Assembly (NCBI GenBank): GCA_020833085.1
Contig: JAJHQY010000010.1
Coordinates: 1 to 12,383 of the forward strand
Direction: 5' to 3'
Length of the DNA: 12,383 nucleotides
Origin: Desulfurococcaceae archaeon
Lineage (GTDB): Archaea > Thermoproteota > Thermoprotei_A > Sulfolobales > Desulfurococcaceae
Position 1 is the first letter of the stretch. Each line of letters opens with the position of its first letter. Below are positions 1-7,070 of this stretch, piece after piece. The notes under the pieces are model-generated. The model worked only from the letters and a program-made list of their open reading frames with translations, made no database searches and was not told the DNA's origin. A program made the translations under genes and the position numbers.

Positions 1-592
1 CGGTTTCTACAATAGTCTTCGCGAGCTCTTCACTTATAACGCGAGAAGTGGGGTTGTCGGGGCTCGCGAAGAGCACAGCTCTAGCCCTACTCAGCTTCTC
101 CTTAACGCACTCGGGGTCCGGGTTGAACTCCCTCTCAAAGCTCTGAGTACAGACCTCTACTCTCAGCTTAGCGAAAACAGCGAGGTCCCAGTACACGCTG
201 TACGAGGGGTCTAGTAGCAGGATAGTGTCGCCCTCGTCTAGTAGCGCGAGAACAGATATTAGTAGGGCCTCAGCGCCGCCTGTAGTTATGAGTATCTGGT
301 CCGGCGAGACGTCTACACCACCGTACTTCTTCAAGTCCTCTGAGAGAGCCTCTCTGAGCTCTAGTAGCCCCTGTGTCGGCATGTACCTGAAGTGCTTAAA
401 GGGGTCTTTTCTAACCATGTCCATGAAGTACTCGAGAGCCTCGCGACTAGGAGGTAGCCCCGGCTGGCCGGCGGTGTAGTCGTATACTCTGACACCGCGC
501 CTCCTCAGCTCGTGCGCCTTGGCTATTAAGACCCTGTGAGGATTTAGCGGTAGACTACTTACACGCCTAGACACTCTACTCAAAACGCGCAT
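1..592 (-). CDS. Pyridoxal-phosphate aminotransferase, class I/II (N-terminal part, cut by window edge)
   Basis: This is the first 197 residues of a fold-type I PLP aminotransferase (AspC-like class I/II); the rest lies left of base 1. Reading the minus strand from ATG 592, I see a glycine-rich entry (DYTAGQPGLP, about residues 37-46), then RYMPTQGLLELREAL, the conserved substrate/PLP-proximal segment. ILITTGGAEALLISVLALL follows, the helix that binds the cofactor phosphate, then LLDPSYSVYWDL, and ASPDNPTSRV with Asn180-Pro-Thr, the Asn that contacts the PLP ring oxygen. The Schiff-base lysine is beyond the window. A GTG directly upstream (595) is an alternative start. The usual NPTG motif is NPTS here, which occurs in family members. 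It is probably cytoplasmic and acts on an amino acid/2-oxoacid pair; the substrate cannot be told. It lies in the same direction as the padR gene but is separated from it by a terminator-like element. Confidence 0.9.
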   Translation of the reverse strand, partial: MRVLSRVSRRVSSLPLNPHRVLIAKAHELRRRGVRVYDYTAGQPGLPPSREALEYFMDMVRKDPFKHFRYMPTQGLLELREALSEDLKKYGGVDVSPDQILITTGGAEALLISVLALLDEGDTILLLDPSYSVYWDLAVFAKLRVEVCTQSFEREFNPDPECVKEKLSRARAVLFASPDNPTSRVISEELAKTIVET

Positions 593-623
593 CACCGAGT
601 ATGTGGAGTAGTGGGGGTTAGCT

Positions 624-653
624 AAAAAACAGCTCGCGTGGAGTCTCCTCCAC
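624..653 (-). terminator. Hairpin plus T6 terminator after padR; the T-run may also be the aminotransferase TATA element
   Basis: On the minus strand, 8 bases after the padR stop codon, there is a perfect inverted repeat GTGGAG-GAGA-CTCCAC (653-638), then 8 bases, then TTTTTT (629-624). Archaeal termination mainly needs the T-run. The hairpin makes this look like an intrinsic terminator. The T-run is centred about 34 bp upstream of the aminotransferase start, so it could also act as a weak TATA element giving a nearly leaderless mRNA. Both readings are inference. Confidence 0.5.
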
Positions 654-660
654 TAGTAGT

Positions 661-1071
661 TTACTGCGTCAAGTACTCGATAACTCTCCTGTACTCTCTA
701 ATCCTGGACACGGCGTCGTTTAAGTAGTCTAGGCCCTCCTCGGTAATTCTGTACACTTTTCTAGCGGGGCCCCTCTCCTCAACTTGCCACGTTGAGGCGA
801 CAAGCCCCCTGCTCTCTAGTAGACTTAGAATAGTGTAGACAGCTGAAGCGGGGACCTCTAGGCCGAGTTCTTCTTTCAGCTTAGCGCGCACATCAACTCC
901 TCTCATAGGCTCCCTACTTAGAATTTTCAGTACTAGTAAGTGTAGTAGTCCACGTAGCGGCGTGTGGCCTATTCTCCAGTGCCTAGCGTGGTGGGGGCAA
1001 CAGTTGTCGCCGTGCTCCTCCCACGATCCTGGTAGATCGTGGTGGTGCTCGTGGAGATCGTGTTTACACAT
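661..1071 (-). CDS. PadR-family transcriptional regulator with His/Cys-rich N-terminal metal-binding tail
   Basis: A 136-residue DNA-binding regulator. Residues about 39-115 form the PadR winged helix: LLHLLVLKIL, then SAVYTILSLLESRGLV (recognition helix), then the wing with GPARKVYRITEEGLDYL, which is the family hallmark. The C-terminal part (VSRIREYRRVIEYL) is a short dimerisation helix. The first 36 residues are not part of the fold and hold ten histidines (4, 7, 9-11, 20, 27, 28, 31, 36) and three cysteines (2, 24, 25). E. coli YqjI, a nickel-responsive PadR repressor, has the same kind of tail, so binding of Ni, Zn, Co or Cu is likely here; the metal is unknown. ATG 1071 is preceded by GGTGAG (1083-1078) at good spacing. 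It is divergent from the OB-fold/TctA/DUF457 operon and probably regulates itself, that operon, or both (inference). Confidence 0.92.
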   Translation of the reverse strand: MCKHDLHEHHHDLPGSWEEHGDNCCPHHARHWRIGHTPLRGLLHLLVLKILSREPMRGVDVRAKLKEELGLEVPASAVYTILSLLESRGLVASTWQVEERGPARKVYRITEEGLDYLNDAVSRIREYRRVIEYLTQ

Positions 1072-1107
1072 TTCTAGCTCACCAGGTAAGTATACATAGT
1101 AGACACC

Positions 1108-1120
1108 CTTATAAATTTAG
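1108..1120 (-). promoter_or_regulatory. TATA-box promoter for padR
   Basis: The minus strand reads AAATTTATAAGGG in this stretch, an archaeal TATA-like box. A start about 25 bp downstream (near 1086) would leave a very short leader holding the GGTGAG Shine-Dalgarno before ATG 1071. It is inferred from sequence only. Confidence 0.55.
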
Positions 1121-1122
1121 TC

Positions 1123-1135
1123 AAGTAAATTACTT
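1123..1135. promoter_or_regulatory. Palindrome AAGTAAATTACTT, candidate PadR operator
   Basis: A perfect inverted repeat with 6-bp arms around one central base. It sits 3-15 bp upstream of the padR TATA box, where it would cover the TFB-recognition region, and about 40 bp upstream of the TATA box of the rightward operon. Related half-sites (GTAAGT at 1086-1091 and TTACTTAC at 1130-1137) lie nearby. This placement suits autoregulation and control of the divergent operon, but nothing in the sequence proves PadR binds it. Confidence 0.4.
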
Positions 1136-1172
1136 ACTCTCATAATTAACTTGCCGTCAACTACGTGTAGCT

Positions 1173-1185
1173 AAAAGTATAAAAA
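1173..1185 (+). promoter_or_regulatory. TATA-box promoter for the OB-fold/TctA/DUF457 operon
   Basis: AAAGTATAAAAAT is a good crenarchaeal TATA box with a purine-rich BRE-like stretch before it. The expected transcript start is near 1204-1208, giving a leader of about 25 bases to ATG 1232. That also argues against a start much upstream of 1223. Confidence 0.6.
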
Positions 1186-1231
1186 TCGCGCACAGTAGAA
1201 AATACCAACAAGACAGTGTAGTGTGGGTTTG

Positions 1232-2644
1232 ATGTCCACATCTAGCAGGCCTGAGACTAGTGATATTGAGAAATACCTCTACTACCCTGAAATGGCTCCT
1301 AGGAGACCAGTAAACATGGGGTTGCTGAGAGTACTAGCAGTAGTACTAGTTGTAGGGGGGTTAGTTGGCGTCTACTACGCCGCCATCAAGTCGCCAATGC
1401 CCGTCGTCCCTATACGAGACCTCGAAAACAACATATTAATGAACTACGCTACAGTGTACATTGAGGGCCTTGTCACGTCTCCTCCGCGAGTAGACGTCCT
1501 CGGAGGTAAGCTGAGACTAACAATATACGTTAGAGACAACTCCTCGCCAACCGAGCTCCCAGTATACGCGTACGACCCACTAGCCTCAGAGATACTTAAA
1601 CAGGGAGTGAGCAGGCTGCCCTTTGTTGGCGATAGAGTCAGACTCCTCGTTCAAGTCAGAGTGAGAGAGGACTTCACGTACGCTTACCTTCAAGACGTGA
1701 GGGGCATATACATACTTAGCAGGCCGAGTGGAGAGAGAGTGTACGTCGACACGCTCGAGGGCGTAGCTGAGTACTCTTACGTGTGTGCAAGGGGCGCTGT
1801 GCGCAACCCGAGAAACGTGTCTGCGGGCTTACTATTCGACATTGCAACTACTCGTGGCAGAGTTACAGTCCTAGTGCCCAACGCCCTCTACTACGCCTAT
1901 AGCAGAGAGCTAGTTGGAGCGGTAGTAAGTAGCCTGTCACTACCGGGAACATACACAGACCTCTGCGGAGTAGTGTACTACTACAGGGGGGTGAGCCCAG
2001 AGATCGTTGTGCGAGAACTAGAAGAAATAAGGTTCTCTCCAGTTCAGCCAGTACGCCCCCCTGTTTTCACTGTTATTGATATTAGAGACGTGCCCAACTA
2101 CGTCAATCAAAACGTGTCGATTACTGGGCTATTCTACGCCATATACTACAGCGCTGGAACGTACTACGTAGAGGTGAGGTCTACTGACGAGGCGTTCGCG
2201 GTTAACGTCACTATGGACAGGGCTCAAGTGATCTCTCTACTCAACCCGGCTGTAGTGGGGTGGAGGTCTCTTATTAGAATTAACGGGACGGTCACCAGCC
2301 CAACGACAATAAGGTACATTGCCGGCGAAGTCCTCGAGAGGAGAGAGCCCCTAACCCTCACAGTCGCAGAGGCGCTTCAACAGCCAGTGGGGAGGCCTCT
2401 GAGAATACTAAACGCAACGGTTGTTAGCTCCTCAGTTGTAAGTGGTGGAAACTGGAGAATATACATTAGAGACGCGTCGGGCGCCACAATACTCGTGTTC
2501 GTGCCGGCGTCTACTGTGCGCGACCTCGGCATAAACCCGCCGCCACCGGGATCCGTAGTAGACGTAGCGGGCTACAGAGACGTCTACCGGGGCGAAGACG
2601 AGATAATAGTGATCTCGAGGGAGGGACTCGTAGTTAGAGGCTAG
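1232..2644 (+). CDS. Membrane-anchored, exported protein with about four OB-fold-like domains
   Basis: A 470-residue protein from ATG 1232 (GTG 1223 is an alternative adding three residues). Residues 1-29 are hydrophilic with Arg24-Arg25. Residues about 30-52 form one strong hydrophobic helix, most simply placing the N-terminus inside and the remaining 415 residues outside the membrane. That part looks like a string of OB-fold-like beta domains: about 72-162, 182-268, 293-370 and 388-469. Recurrent cues are a first strand with a glycine (VYIEGLV, VSITGLFY, IRINGTV) and the strand-turn-strand pattern IYIRDASGATILVFV (410-424), with IYVRD at 98-102 in domain 1. Six N-glycosylation sequons (N103, N195, N294, N325, N351, N394) fit an outside location. 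Cys185 and Cys245 could form a disulfide within domain 2. The next gene starts immediately after its stop. OB folds typically bind single-stranded nucleic acid or oligosaccharide; the ligand is unknown. Confidence 0.75.
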   Translation: MSTSSRPETSDIEKYLYYPEMAPRRPVNMGLLRVLAVVLVVGGLVGVYYAAIKSPMPVVPIRDLENNILMNYATVYIEGLVTSPPRVDVLGGKLRLTIYVRDNSSPTELPVYAYDPLASEILKQGVSRLPFVGDRVRLLVQVRVREDFTYAYLQDVRGIYILSRPSGERVYVDTLEGVAEYSYVCARGAVRNPRNVSAGLLFDIATTRGRVTVLVPNALYYAYSRELVGAVVSSLSLPGTYTDLCGVVYYYRGVSPEIVVRELEEIRFSPVQPVRPPVFTVIDIRDVPNYVNQNVSITGLFYAIYYSAGTYYVEVRSTDEAFAVNVTMDRAQVISLLNPAVVGWRSLIRINGTVTSPTTIRYIAGEVLERREPLTLTVAEALQQPVGRPLRILNATVVSSSVVSGGNWRIYIRDASGATILVFVPASTVRDLGINPPPPGSVVDVAGYRDVYRGEDEIIVISREGLVVRG

Positions 2645-3985
2645 GTGGTGGTAGTGGAGTACTTCATCTCGCCAATTGACGTAATACTCTGGGGTTTAAT
2701 GGGGGCGGGGCTGGGTCTAGCCCTCTCGTGGATTCCGGGTCTGCACGTAGCTAACTTAATGATACTAGTACTCTACGCGACCCCACTGTTCACCGGGGGG
2801 AGCGAGTACGCGGCGCCCTACTTCGCTCTCGGCGCTGTCGTCGCCTTCTCGTTTATGAGCTCCATAGCCTCCACGTACCTCAGCGTCTCGGACGAGTCAA
2901 TGATGTTAATGCTGTTCCCCTCTCAGAGATACCTGCTAGCGGGTCGCGGTCACAGGGCAGTGCTACTCTACTGTATAGGCGCGCTGATAGGACTGCTCTT
3001 CCTCGTAGCGTTCATGACTACTGCTGGAGTAGTGGTTATGCCCATAATATACAACCTGTTCAGCCCGTACTACTGGTTTGCGCTACTAGCAGTCGTGCTA
3101 TTCATGTTTCTCAGCGAGTGGCCCAAAGAGGGCGATCTGGGGCGGAGCGGCCTCGAGAGGCTCTGGTTAGCGTGGAGGCAGATACTAGGAGGGCTACTAG
3201 TGTTCTTCGCCTCCGGCGTACTGGGCCTCTACGCGACCTACTCCGGGCTAATTAAACTCGAAGTCTCATTCGCCAGGTTGACGCCACTATTTATAGGGTT
3301 CTTCGGGCTACCCTGGGTTCTGAGAAACATTATCTCCAGGAGAACACTCCCACCACAAGATACTAGGCACGTTGTAGAGACAGCTCCGAGCGCTGTTGTT
3401 AACGGCGCGGCGTCGGGCATTATAGGCGGTGGAATCGCGGCCTTCTTCCCAGTTATAACTGGGGGGATGGGGGCTCTCATAGGGGGGCACATGGCTAGTA
3501 GTAGAGGAGACGACGCATTTCTAATTAGCCAGGGAGCCGCTAGAGCGGTCTACTACACCGGCGCCCTGTTCTTCCTCTTCCACCCGACAATGAGAATAAC
3601 TAGGGGGGCTGTGGCGTGGCTTGTCGGGGGCTTATACACGCCTAAAACGTGGATTGAGTTCTACTACGGCGCCGCGCTAATAGTCCTAGTCGCGGGGGTC
3701 TCGCTTCTAGGCACGATATACATGTCTAAGGCCGTGGCTAAGCTACTCACGAGAGTGAGCTACGCGAAGATCTCGGCTGTAGTAGCCGTTTTCCTAGTGG
3801 CGCTAGTGTACTACTTGACGGGGCTCAACGGGCTACTCCTCCTAGCCGCGGCCACGGCCGTCGGCTTCGCGGCAATGGTGTTCAACACGAGGCTGAGTTA
3901 CTGCCTGGGGGCGCTAATACTCCCAGTACTGCTCAACGTCACGGGCTACACCGACGAAGTCCTAACGGTACTGGGCATTAGGTGA
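2645..3985 (+). CDS. TctA-like polytopic membrane protein (COG1784 type)
   Basis: A 446-residue protein that is almost entirely hydrophobic helices, about ten or more. It resembles the archaeal COG1784 membrane family, distant relatives of TctA, the large subunit of tripartite tricarboxylate transporters. TctA proteins have two similar halves each with a Pro-Gly re-entrant motif. Here I see WIPGLH (29-34) in the first half and GGGIAAFFPVITGGMGALIGG (about 261-281) in the second. No TctB or TctC partner is next to it, so citrate-type uptake is not supported; its partners are instead the OB-fold protein and the membrane hydrolase. The GTG start abuts the upstream TAG stop. Two further GTG codons (2648, 2654) are possible starts, and 2654 has GGTGGT just upstream. 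The end overlaps the next gene's possible GTG start by 4 bp, so the three genes are certainly one transcript. The substrate is unknown. Confidence 0.82.
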   Translation: MVVVEYFISPIDVILWGLMGAGLGLALSWIPGLHVANLMILVLYATPLFTGGSEYAAPYFALGAVVAFSFMSSIASTYLSVSDESMMLMLFPSQRYLLAGRGHRAVLLYCIGALIGLLFLVAFMTTAGVVVMPIIYNLFSPYYWFALLAVVLFMFLSEWPKEGDLGRSGLERLWLAWRQILGGLLVFFASGVLGLYATYSGLIKLEVSFARLTPLFIGFFGLPWVLRNIISRRTLPPQDTRHVVETAPSAVVNGAASGIIGGGIAAFFPVITGGMGALIGGHMASSRGDDAFLISQGAARAVYYTGALFFLFHPTMRITRGAVAWLVGGLYTPKTWIEFYYGAALIVLVAGVSLLGTIYMSKAVAKLLTRVSYAKISAVVAVFLVALVYYLTGLNGLLLLAAATAVGFAAMVFNTRLSYCLGALILPVLLNVTGYTDEVLTVLGIR

Positions 3986-3990
3986 TCGAG

Positions 3991-5394
3991 ATGAGAGGGT
4001 GGACTCACTTCTTCTCCGGGCTAGCAGTGGTGACGTTCTTCCCGCCACTACTGGCAGACCTCATTAACGGAGTAATGTGGCCTGTGCTCGCGGGAGTAGC
4101 GGCGTACATGCCGGATTTCGTCGACTTCAAGTTCAGGAGGTTTCTGTGGAGACAAGACATAGTCGCAGACCCGGCGCCGCGAGATCCGAGGACGAAACTC
4201 TCCCCCAGGAGAGTAAAGATCGGCAGGCTGAGCGAGGCGGAGAGGTGGAGGCTCTACTACATTGAAGGCTACATTGAGAGAGTACTCGAGGAGAGAGAGG
4301 GCTTCGCCAAGTTCACGCTTAGAGACGAGACCGGCGAGATACTCGTAGTGGCTAGAGACAGGGACTACACTAAGCTGAGAGAGGCCCTGGGGTCGAGCGT
4401 TGAGGATGCGGCGAGGGCGAGGAGGAGAGTGAGTATTTCGGGCTTCCTCGACATAGGCGAAGACGGTAAACCGTACTGGAACGTAGCTGACGCTCCTCAC
4501 CCGCAGTACATAGCGAACAAGGTGGCGGAGGCTATTGACAGGGCGTACGAGTCGGGGAGAATGGTGACTATTAAAATACACAATATTAGAGTAGTAGGAG
4601 ACTTCTACAGGAGGTTTCTAGTACACTACGACCAGGACAATAAGAGAATAGTAGTCTACATGGGCCCCCTCGTCTCAACGGGCGGGCTACCACTAGAGGG
4701 CACTGAGCCGCCGGAGTACAGGAGAGTGGGTGTAGCGTACACTAAGTACCCGTTTAGAAAAGTCTACCCCAGACCAACAGTTATTGACGCCTTCTCGGGC
4801 CCTGAAATAGGCTACGTGAAGTCCGGTGAAGTAGTAGAAGAGGTGTTTATACCGTGGCACAGGGGCTTCTCGCACAGTATAACAGCGAGTCTAATAGCGG
4901 GCCTAGTAGTCGGGTTAGTGGCGCTACTAGCGGGCTACGCTAACTACTTATACCTAGCCGTAGCCTGCGCGCTGGGATACCTGGCACACGTGCTCGAAGA
5001 CCAGCTCGGATTTATGGGGTCAAATCTCCTGCCACCGCTAACCAAGAAGCGCGTTCCAGGATTAATGCTGTTCCCGAGGAGACCCGGCTTAATGAACTTC
5101 GCTACAAACTGGCTCATGCTGGCGCTCATGATATGGAATCTCAACAGGTTTAGTCCGCAACTAGGAGTAACGCCGTATAAGCTAGTGAGGCTCTCCACTA
5201 TAATACAGGGCATACCAGCACACCTCGAGGACTACGCTCTGCTAGGAATACTAATAGCTCCAACAGTACTCGTCTACTTAGCCGGCATTATTGACAGGCA
5301 GCTGTTTCTGAGAGAGTACAGAGCGCCGGGTGTTGAGGAGGCCAAGCGTAAAGAGACCGTTGAGGAAGTACTAGAGGAGGTCGGGGGCTACTAG
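3991..5394 (+). CDS. Membrane metal-dependent hydrolase (DUF457/YdjM-like) with inserted OB-fold-like domain
   Basis: A 467-residue protein. I choose ATG 3991 because GGTGATC lies just upstream at 3981-3987; GTG 3982, overlapping the previous stop, is the alternative. The flanks match the DUF457/YdjM (COG1988) membrane hydrolase family: THFFSG with His6, two short helices, MPDFVD with Asp42 and Asp45, then HRGFSHS (His290, His295), a helix pair, and LAHVLED (His333, Asp337), followed by two to three more helices. These His/Asp residues are the predicted metal site. Typical members have only a short loop between the PD and HRxxSHS motifs. Here about 245 residues intervene. Their first part (about 89-169) looks like an OB fold: YIEGYIERVL, FTLRDETGEILVV, RRVSISGFLDI, YWNVADAPHP. 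The second part (170-285) is an alpha/beta segment I do not recognise. The tail is a charged helix. The reaction is unknown; a phosphodiesterase or nuclease is one possibility. Confidence 0.8.
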   Translation: MRGWTHFFSGLAVVTFFPPLLADLINGVMWPVLAGVAAYMPDFVDFKFRRFLWRQDIVADPAPRDPRTKLSPRRVKIGRLSEAERWRLYYIEGYIERVLEEREGFAKFTLRDETGEILVVARDRDYTKLREALGSSVEDAARARRRVSISGFLDIGEDGKPYWNVADAPHPQYIANKVAEAIDRAYESGRMVTIKIHNIRVVGDFYRRFLVHYDQDNKRIVVYMGPLVSTGGLPLEGTEPPEYRRVGVAYTKYPFRKVYPRPTVIDAFSGPEIGYVKSGEVVEEVFIPWHRGFSHSITASLIAGLVVGLVALLAGYANYLYLAVACALGYLAHVLEDQLGFMGSNLLPPLTKKRVPGLMLFPRRPGLMNFATNWLMLALMIWNLNRFSPQLGVTPYKLVRLSTIIQGIPAHLEDYALLGILIAPTVLVYLAGIIDRQLFLREYRAPGVEEAKRKETVEEVLEEVGGY

Positions 5395-5426
5395 GTTTTC
5401 GAGGCATCTAGTTGCTCTAATTGCAG

Positions 5427-5432
5427 TTTTTT
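5427..5432 (+). terminator. T6 terminator of the OB-fold/TctA/DUF457 operon
   Basis: GCAGTTTTTTACTC lies about 33 bases after the TAG stop, in the short gap between two convergent operons. A T-run of this kind is the usual archaeal termination signal. I see no stable hairpin before it and no comparable T-run serving the opposing operon. Confidence 0.45.
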
Positions 5433-5458
5433 ACTCTCAGTCCTCTTCACTCTACTCG

Positions 5459-6241
5459 TTAAAACAGCGTGAGCCTGCTCGCGGCGAGCTCACCGAGTCT
5501 ATTCAGTATGTGTCTCAGCGCTTCTTGTAGTATCTTATTGTTATCGTACTCTCTGAGAATACTCTCTAGCTCACTTCTACTCATTTTCTTCATTACTCTA
5601 GCCTTCTCAACCATTACTGGAATAGCCCTCACAACGTTATCTACAATTGTAATTGACGCCGCTCTAGCCGTCCTGGAGAGGGGGTTTAAGTCTATGGCTA
5701 TAACTGTCTTCCCCATTCTCCTCAGGGCCTCCGTCCTGTCTCCGTCCTCTAGTGGGACTAGCACGACGTCTGCTACTAGTATTCCGCGGGGGCTGACTCT
5801 CCTCCGCTCGCTAAACAGCTCTGGTATAGTGGCTGAGGCGTCTTCACCAACACCCAGTACCTCCTCGGCTCCGTGCTCTCTCAGCCACTTCGCAATAGCC
5901 TCTTCCCGCTCGCGCGTCCTGTAGAACAAGTTCACTTCGATTTTCGCGTTGACTTCGCGAGCCAGCTCAACTACCTCTCTGGGCACGAGCGCGGCTGTAT
6001 TCCCGTTCACTGATATAACTGGGTGTTTAGCTAGTAGCAGCGCCGCTACAGCCGCCTCAATAGCTCTCAGCGCGAAGGGCTGAGTGGACTCGCCTACGAG
6101 GTAGTCAAAGCACTCCCCGCGGCCGTGCGCTATTAAGCCCTCTGGGACTACGAGGCCCCTCTTAAACCCCTCTACGAGCCTCTCTCTTATGAGTAGACTC
6201 TCGCGCCTCGGGTGGTTAGGGGGTATCCACAACGTGAACAC
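5459..6241 (-). CDS. 4-phosphopantoate--beta-alanine ligase (phosphopantothenate synthetase, PPS)
   Basis: This enzyme joins 4-phosphopantoate and beta-alanine using ATP to give 4'-phosphopantothenate, the second step of the archaeal coenzyme A route (COG1701). Family marks are all present: [20 protein letters not shown] (6-25), [17 protein letters not shown] (35-51), [37 protein letters not shown], then [10 protein letters not shown] with [12 protein letters not shown]. The frame stays open to 6304, but GTG 6241 gives 260 residues, about the family length, and starts just before the conserved block. TTG 6232, with GGGTG upstream, is an alternative. With GTG 6241 it overlaps the end of the pantoate kinase gene by 26 bp, so the two are translationally linked. 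It is cytoplasmic. Cys44 replaces the more usual small residue in the HGRGE motif region; otherwise nothing is odd. Confidence 0.93.
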   Translation of the reverse strand: MFTLWIPPNHPRRESLLIRERLVEGFKRGLVVPEGLIAHGRGECFDYLVGESTQPFALRAIEAAVAALLLAKHPVISVNGNTAALVPREVVELAREVNAKIEVNLFYRTREREEAIAKWLREHGAEEVLGVGEDASATIPELFSERRRVSPRGILVADVVLVPLEDGDRTEALRRMGKTVIAIDLNPLSRTARAASITIVDNVVRAIPVMVEKARVMKKMSRSELESILREYDNNKILQEALRHILNRLGELAASRLTLF

Positions 6242-7058
6242 CCATGGGCGATATAGTGGCGTAGCGCGCTTTAAACCCTCTCTTCTCGAGCTCCGAGATG
6301 ACATCCCAGGTGTGCTCTCTCTCGCACCACGCGACGAGAGCGGACTTCTTCAAGTAGTAGTCTACTACGCCCCTCAAGCCGCGCAGAGCCCTCTCCGCGG
6401 GGCCGTAGTTGAACAGCCTACTAGTAAACGTCCTCGCAGACTCGAAGAACACTAGTAAGTCCTGAGCGTCTAGTACTCTCTCTAGTAGCCTCTCACCCTC
6501 AGCCAGTAGCTCTCTGCTCATTCTCGAGAGCATTGAGCTAGTAGACTCACCAGCGCCCACTTCAACTAGCACTAAGTCTACTCTGCTCTTAACAGGCACT
6601 CTCAGCGCTACTCCCACACCGGGGGCGCCTGGCTTGACTCGCACCACGAAGCCCCCCGTGTACTCTGCAATCACATCTCCCAGCCCAGTCCTGTACTTGA
6701 CCTCCAAGACGTGTGCTCTCTGGAGAGCCCTGAGTAGTGGGAGGCGTAGCGCGCTGTGAAGCACGAGGCTGTGTGATACTAGAAGCGCCGCAGAGACCCC
6801 GAAGCCCGCGCCGAGGCTGAACCACGACCTCGCCGAGACCCCTCTCTCCACTCCTAATTCACTACACAGCTCCCGCGCCTGGTCTACTAGGACTCTGAGG
6901 CCGTTTAGAAAAATACCGCACTCGCTCACCTCCTCAGCCACTAGGAGAGTAGTCACAGCCAGGCCCGCGCCGGTACTCCCCGCTTCTAGGGGGTTCTCGG
7001 AGTAGTGCGGTATCCACACGCCTGAAATGTGCAGTGGAACGTAGACTCTGAGCGCCAA
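6216..7058 (-). CDS. Pantoate kinase (GHMP kinase family, PoK)
   Basis: Phosphorylates pantoate with ATP to 4-phosphopantoate, the step before PPS in archaeal coenzyme A synthesis (COG1829). The 280-residue protein opens with [20 protein letters not shown] followed by GSTGAGL (27-33), the pantoate kinase version of the GHMP N-terminal motif. The ATP-binding loop is [14 protein letters not shown] (80-93), matching the GAGFGxS consensus, though the proline usually found before GAGFG is absent. [19 protein letters not shown], a typical mid-domain stretch, follows. The only sensible start is TTG 7058, because no ATG or GTG lies between the in-frame stop upstream and the conserved motif. It starts 12 bases after the mutase stop and overlaps the PPS start, forming a three-gene operon. 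The neighbouring PPS makes the assignment firm. Confidence 0.92.
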   Translation of the reverse strand: MALRVYVPLHISGVWIPHYSENPLEAGSTGAGLAVTTLLVAEEVSECGIFLNGLRVLVDQARELCSELGVERGVSARSWFSLGAGFGVSAALLVSHSLVLHSALRLPLLRALQRAHVLEVKYRTGLGDVIAEYTGGFVVRVKPGAPGVGVALRVPVKSRVDLVLVEVGAGESTSSMLSRMSRELLAEGERLLERVLDAQDLLVFFESARTFTSRLFNYGPAERALRGLRGVVDYYLKKSALVAWCEREHTWDVISELEKRGFKARYATISPMGVHVVDTP

Positions 7059-7070
7059 GCCACTATACCA

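Noticed and set aside
225..479. Plus-strand open frame of 84 codons, Ser/Pro-rich
   Set aside because: It lies opposite the clear aminotransferase coding frame on the minus strand; its composition is a mirror of that gene.
2645..3985. True tripartite tricarboxylate transporter
   Set aside because: No TctB small subunit or TctC binding protein is adjacent, and the neighbours are an OB-fold protein and a hydrolase, so tricarboxylate uptake is not supported.
4048..4581. Minus-strand open frame of 177 codons
   Set aside because: It is antisense to the membrane hydrolase gene, whose motifs are unmistakable; the product resembles no protein and has low-complexity Arg runs.
5469..5924. Plus-strand open frame of 151 codons, Ser/Leu-rich and hydrophobic
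   Set aside because: It is antisense to the PPS gene; the Ser/Leu richness is what the complement of its Arg/Glu codons produces.
6242..6304. N-terminal extension of PPS (21 residues)
   Set aside because: It would overlap pantoate kinase by 89 bp and exceed the family length; the conserved block starts just after GTG 6241.
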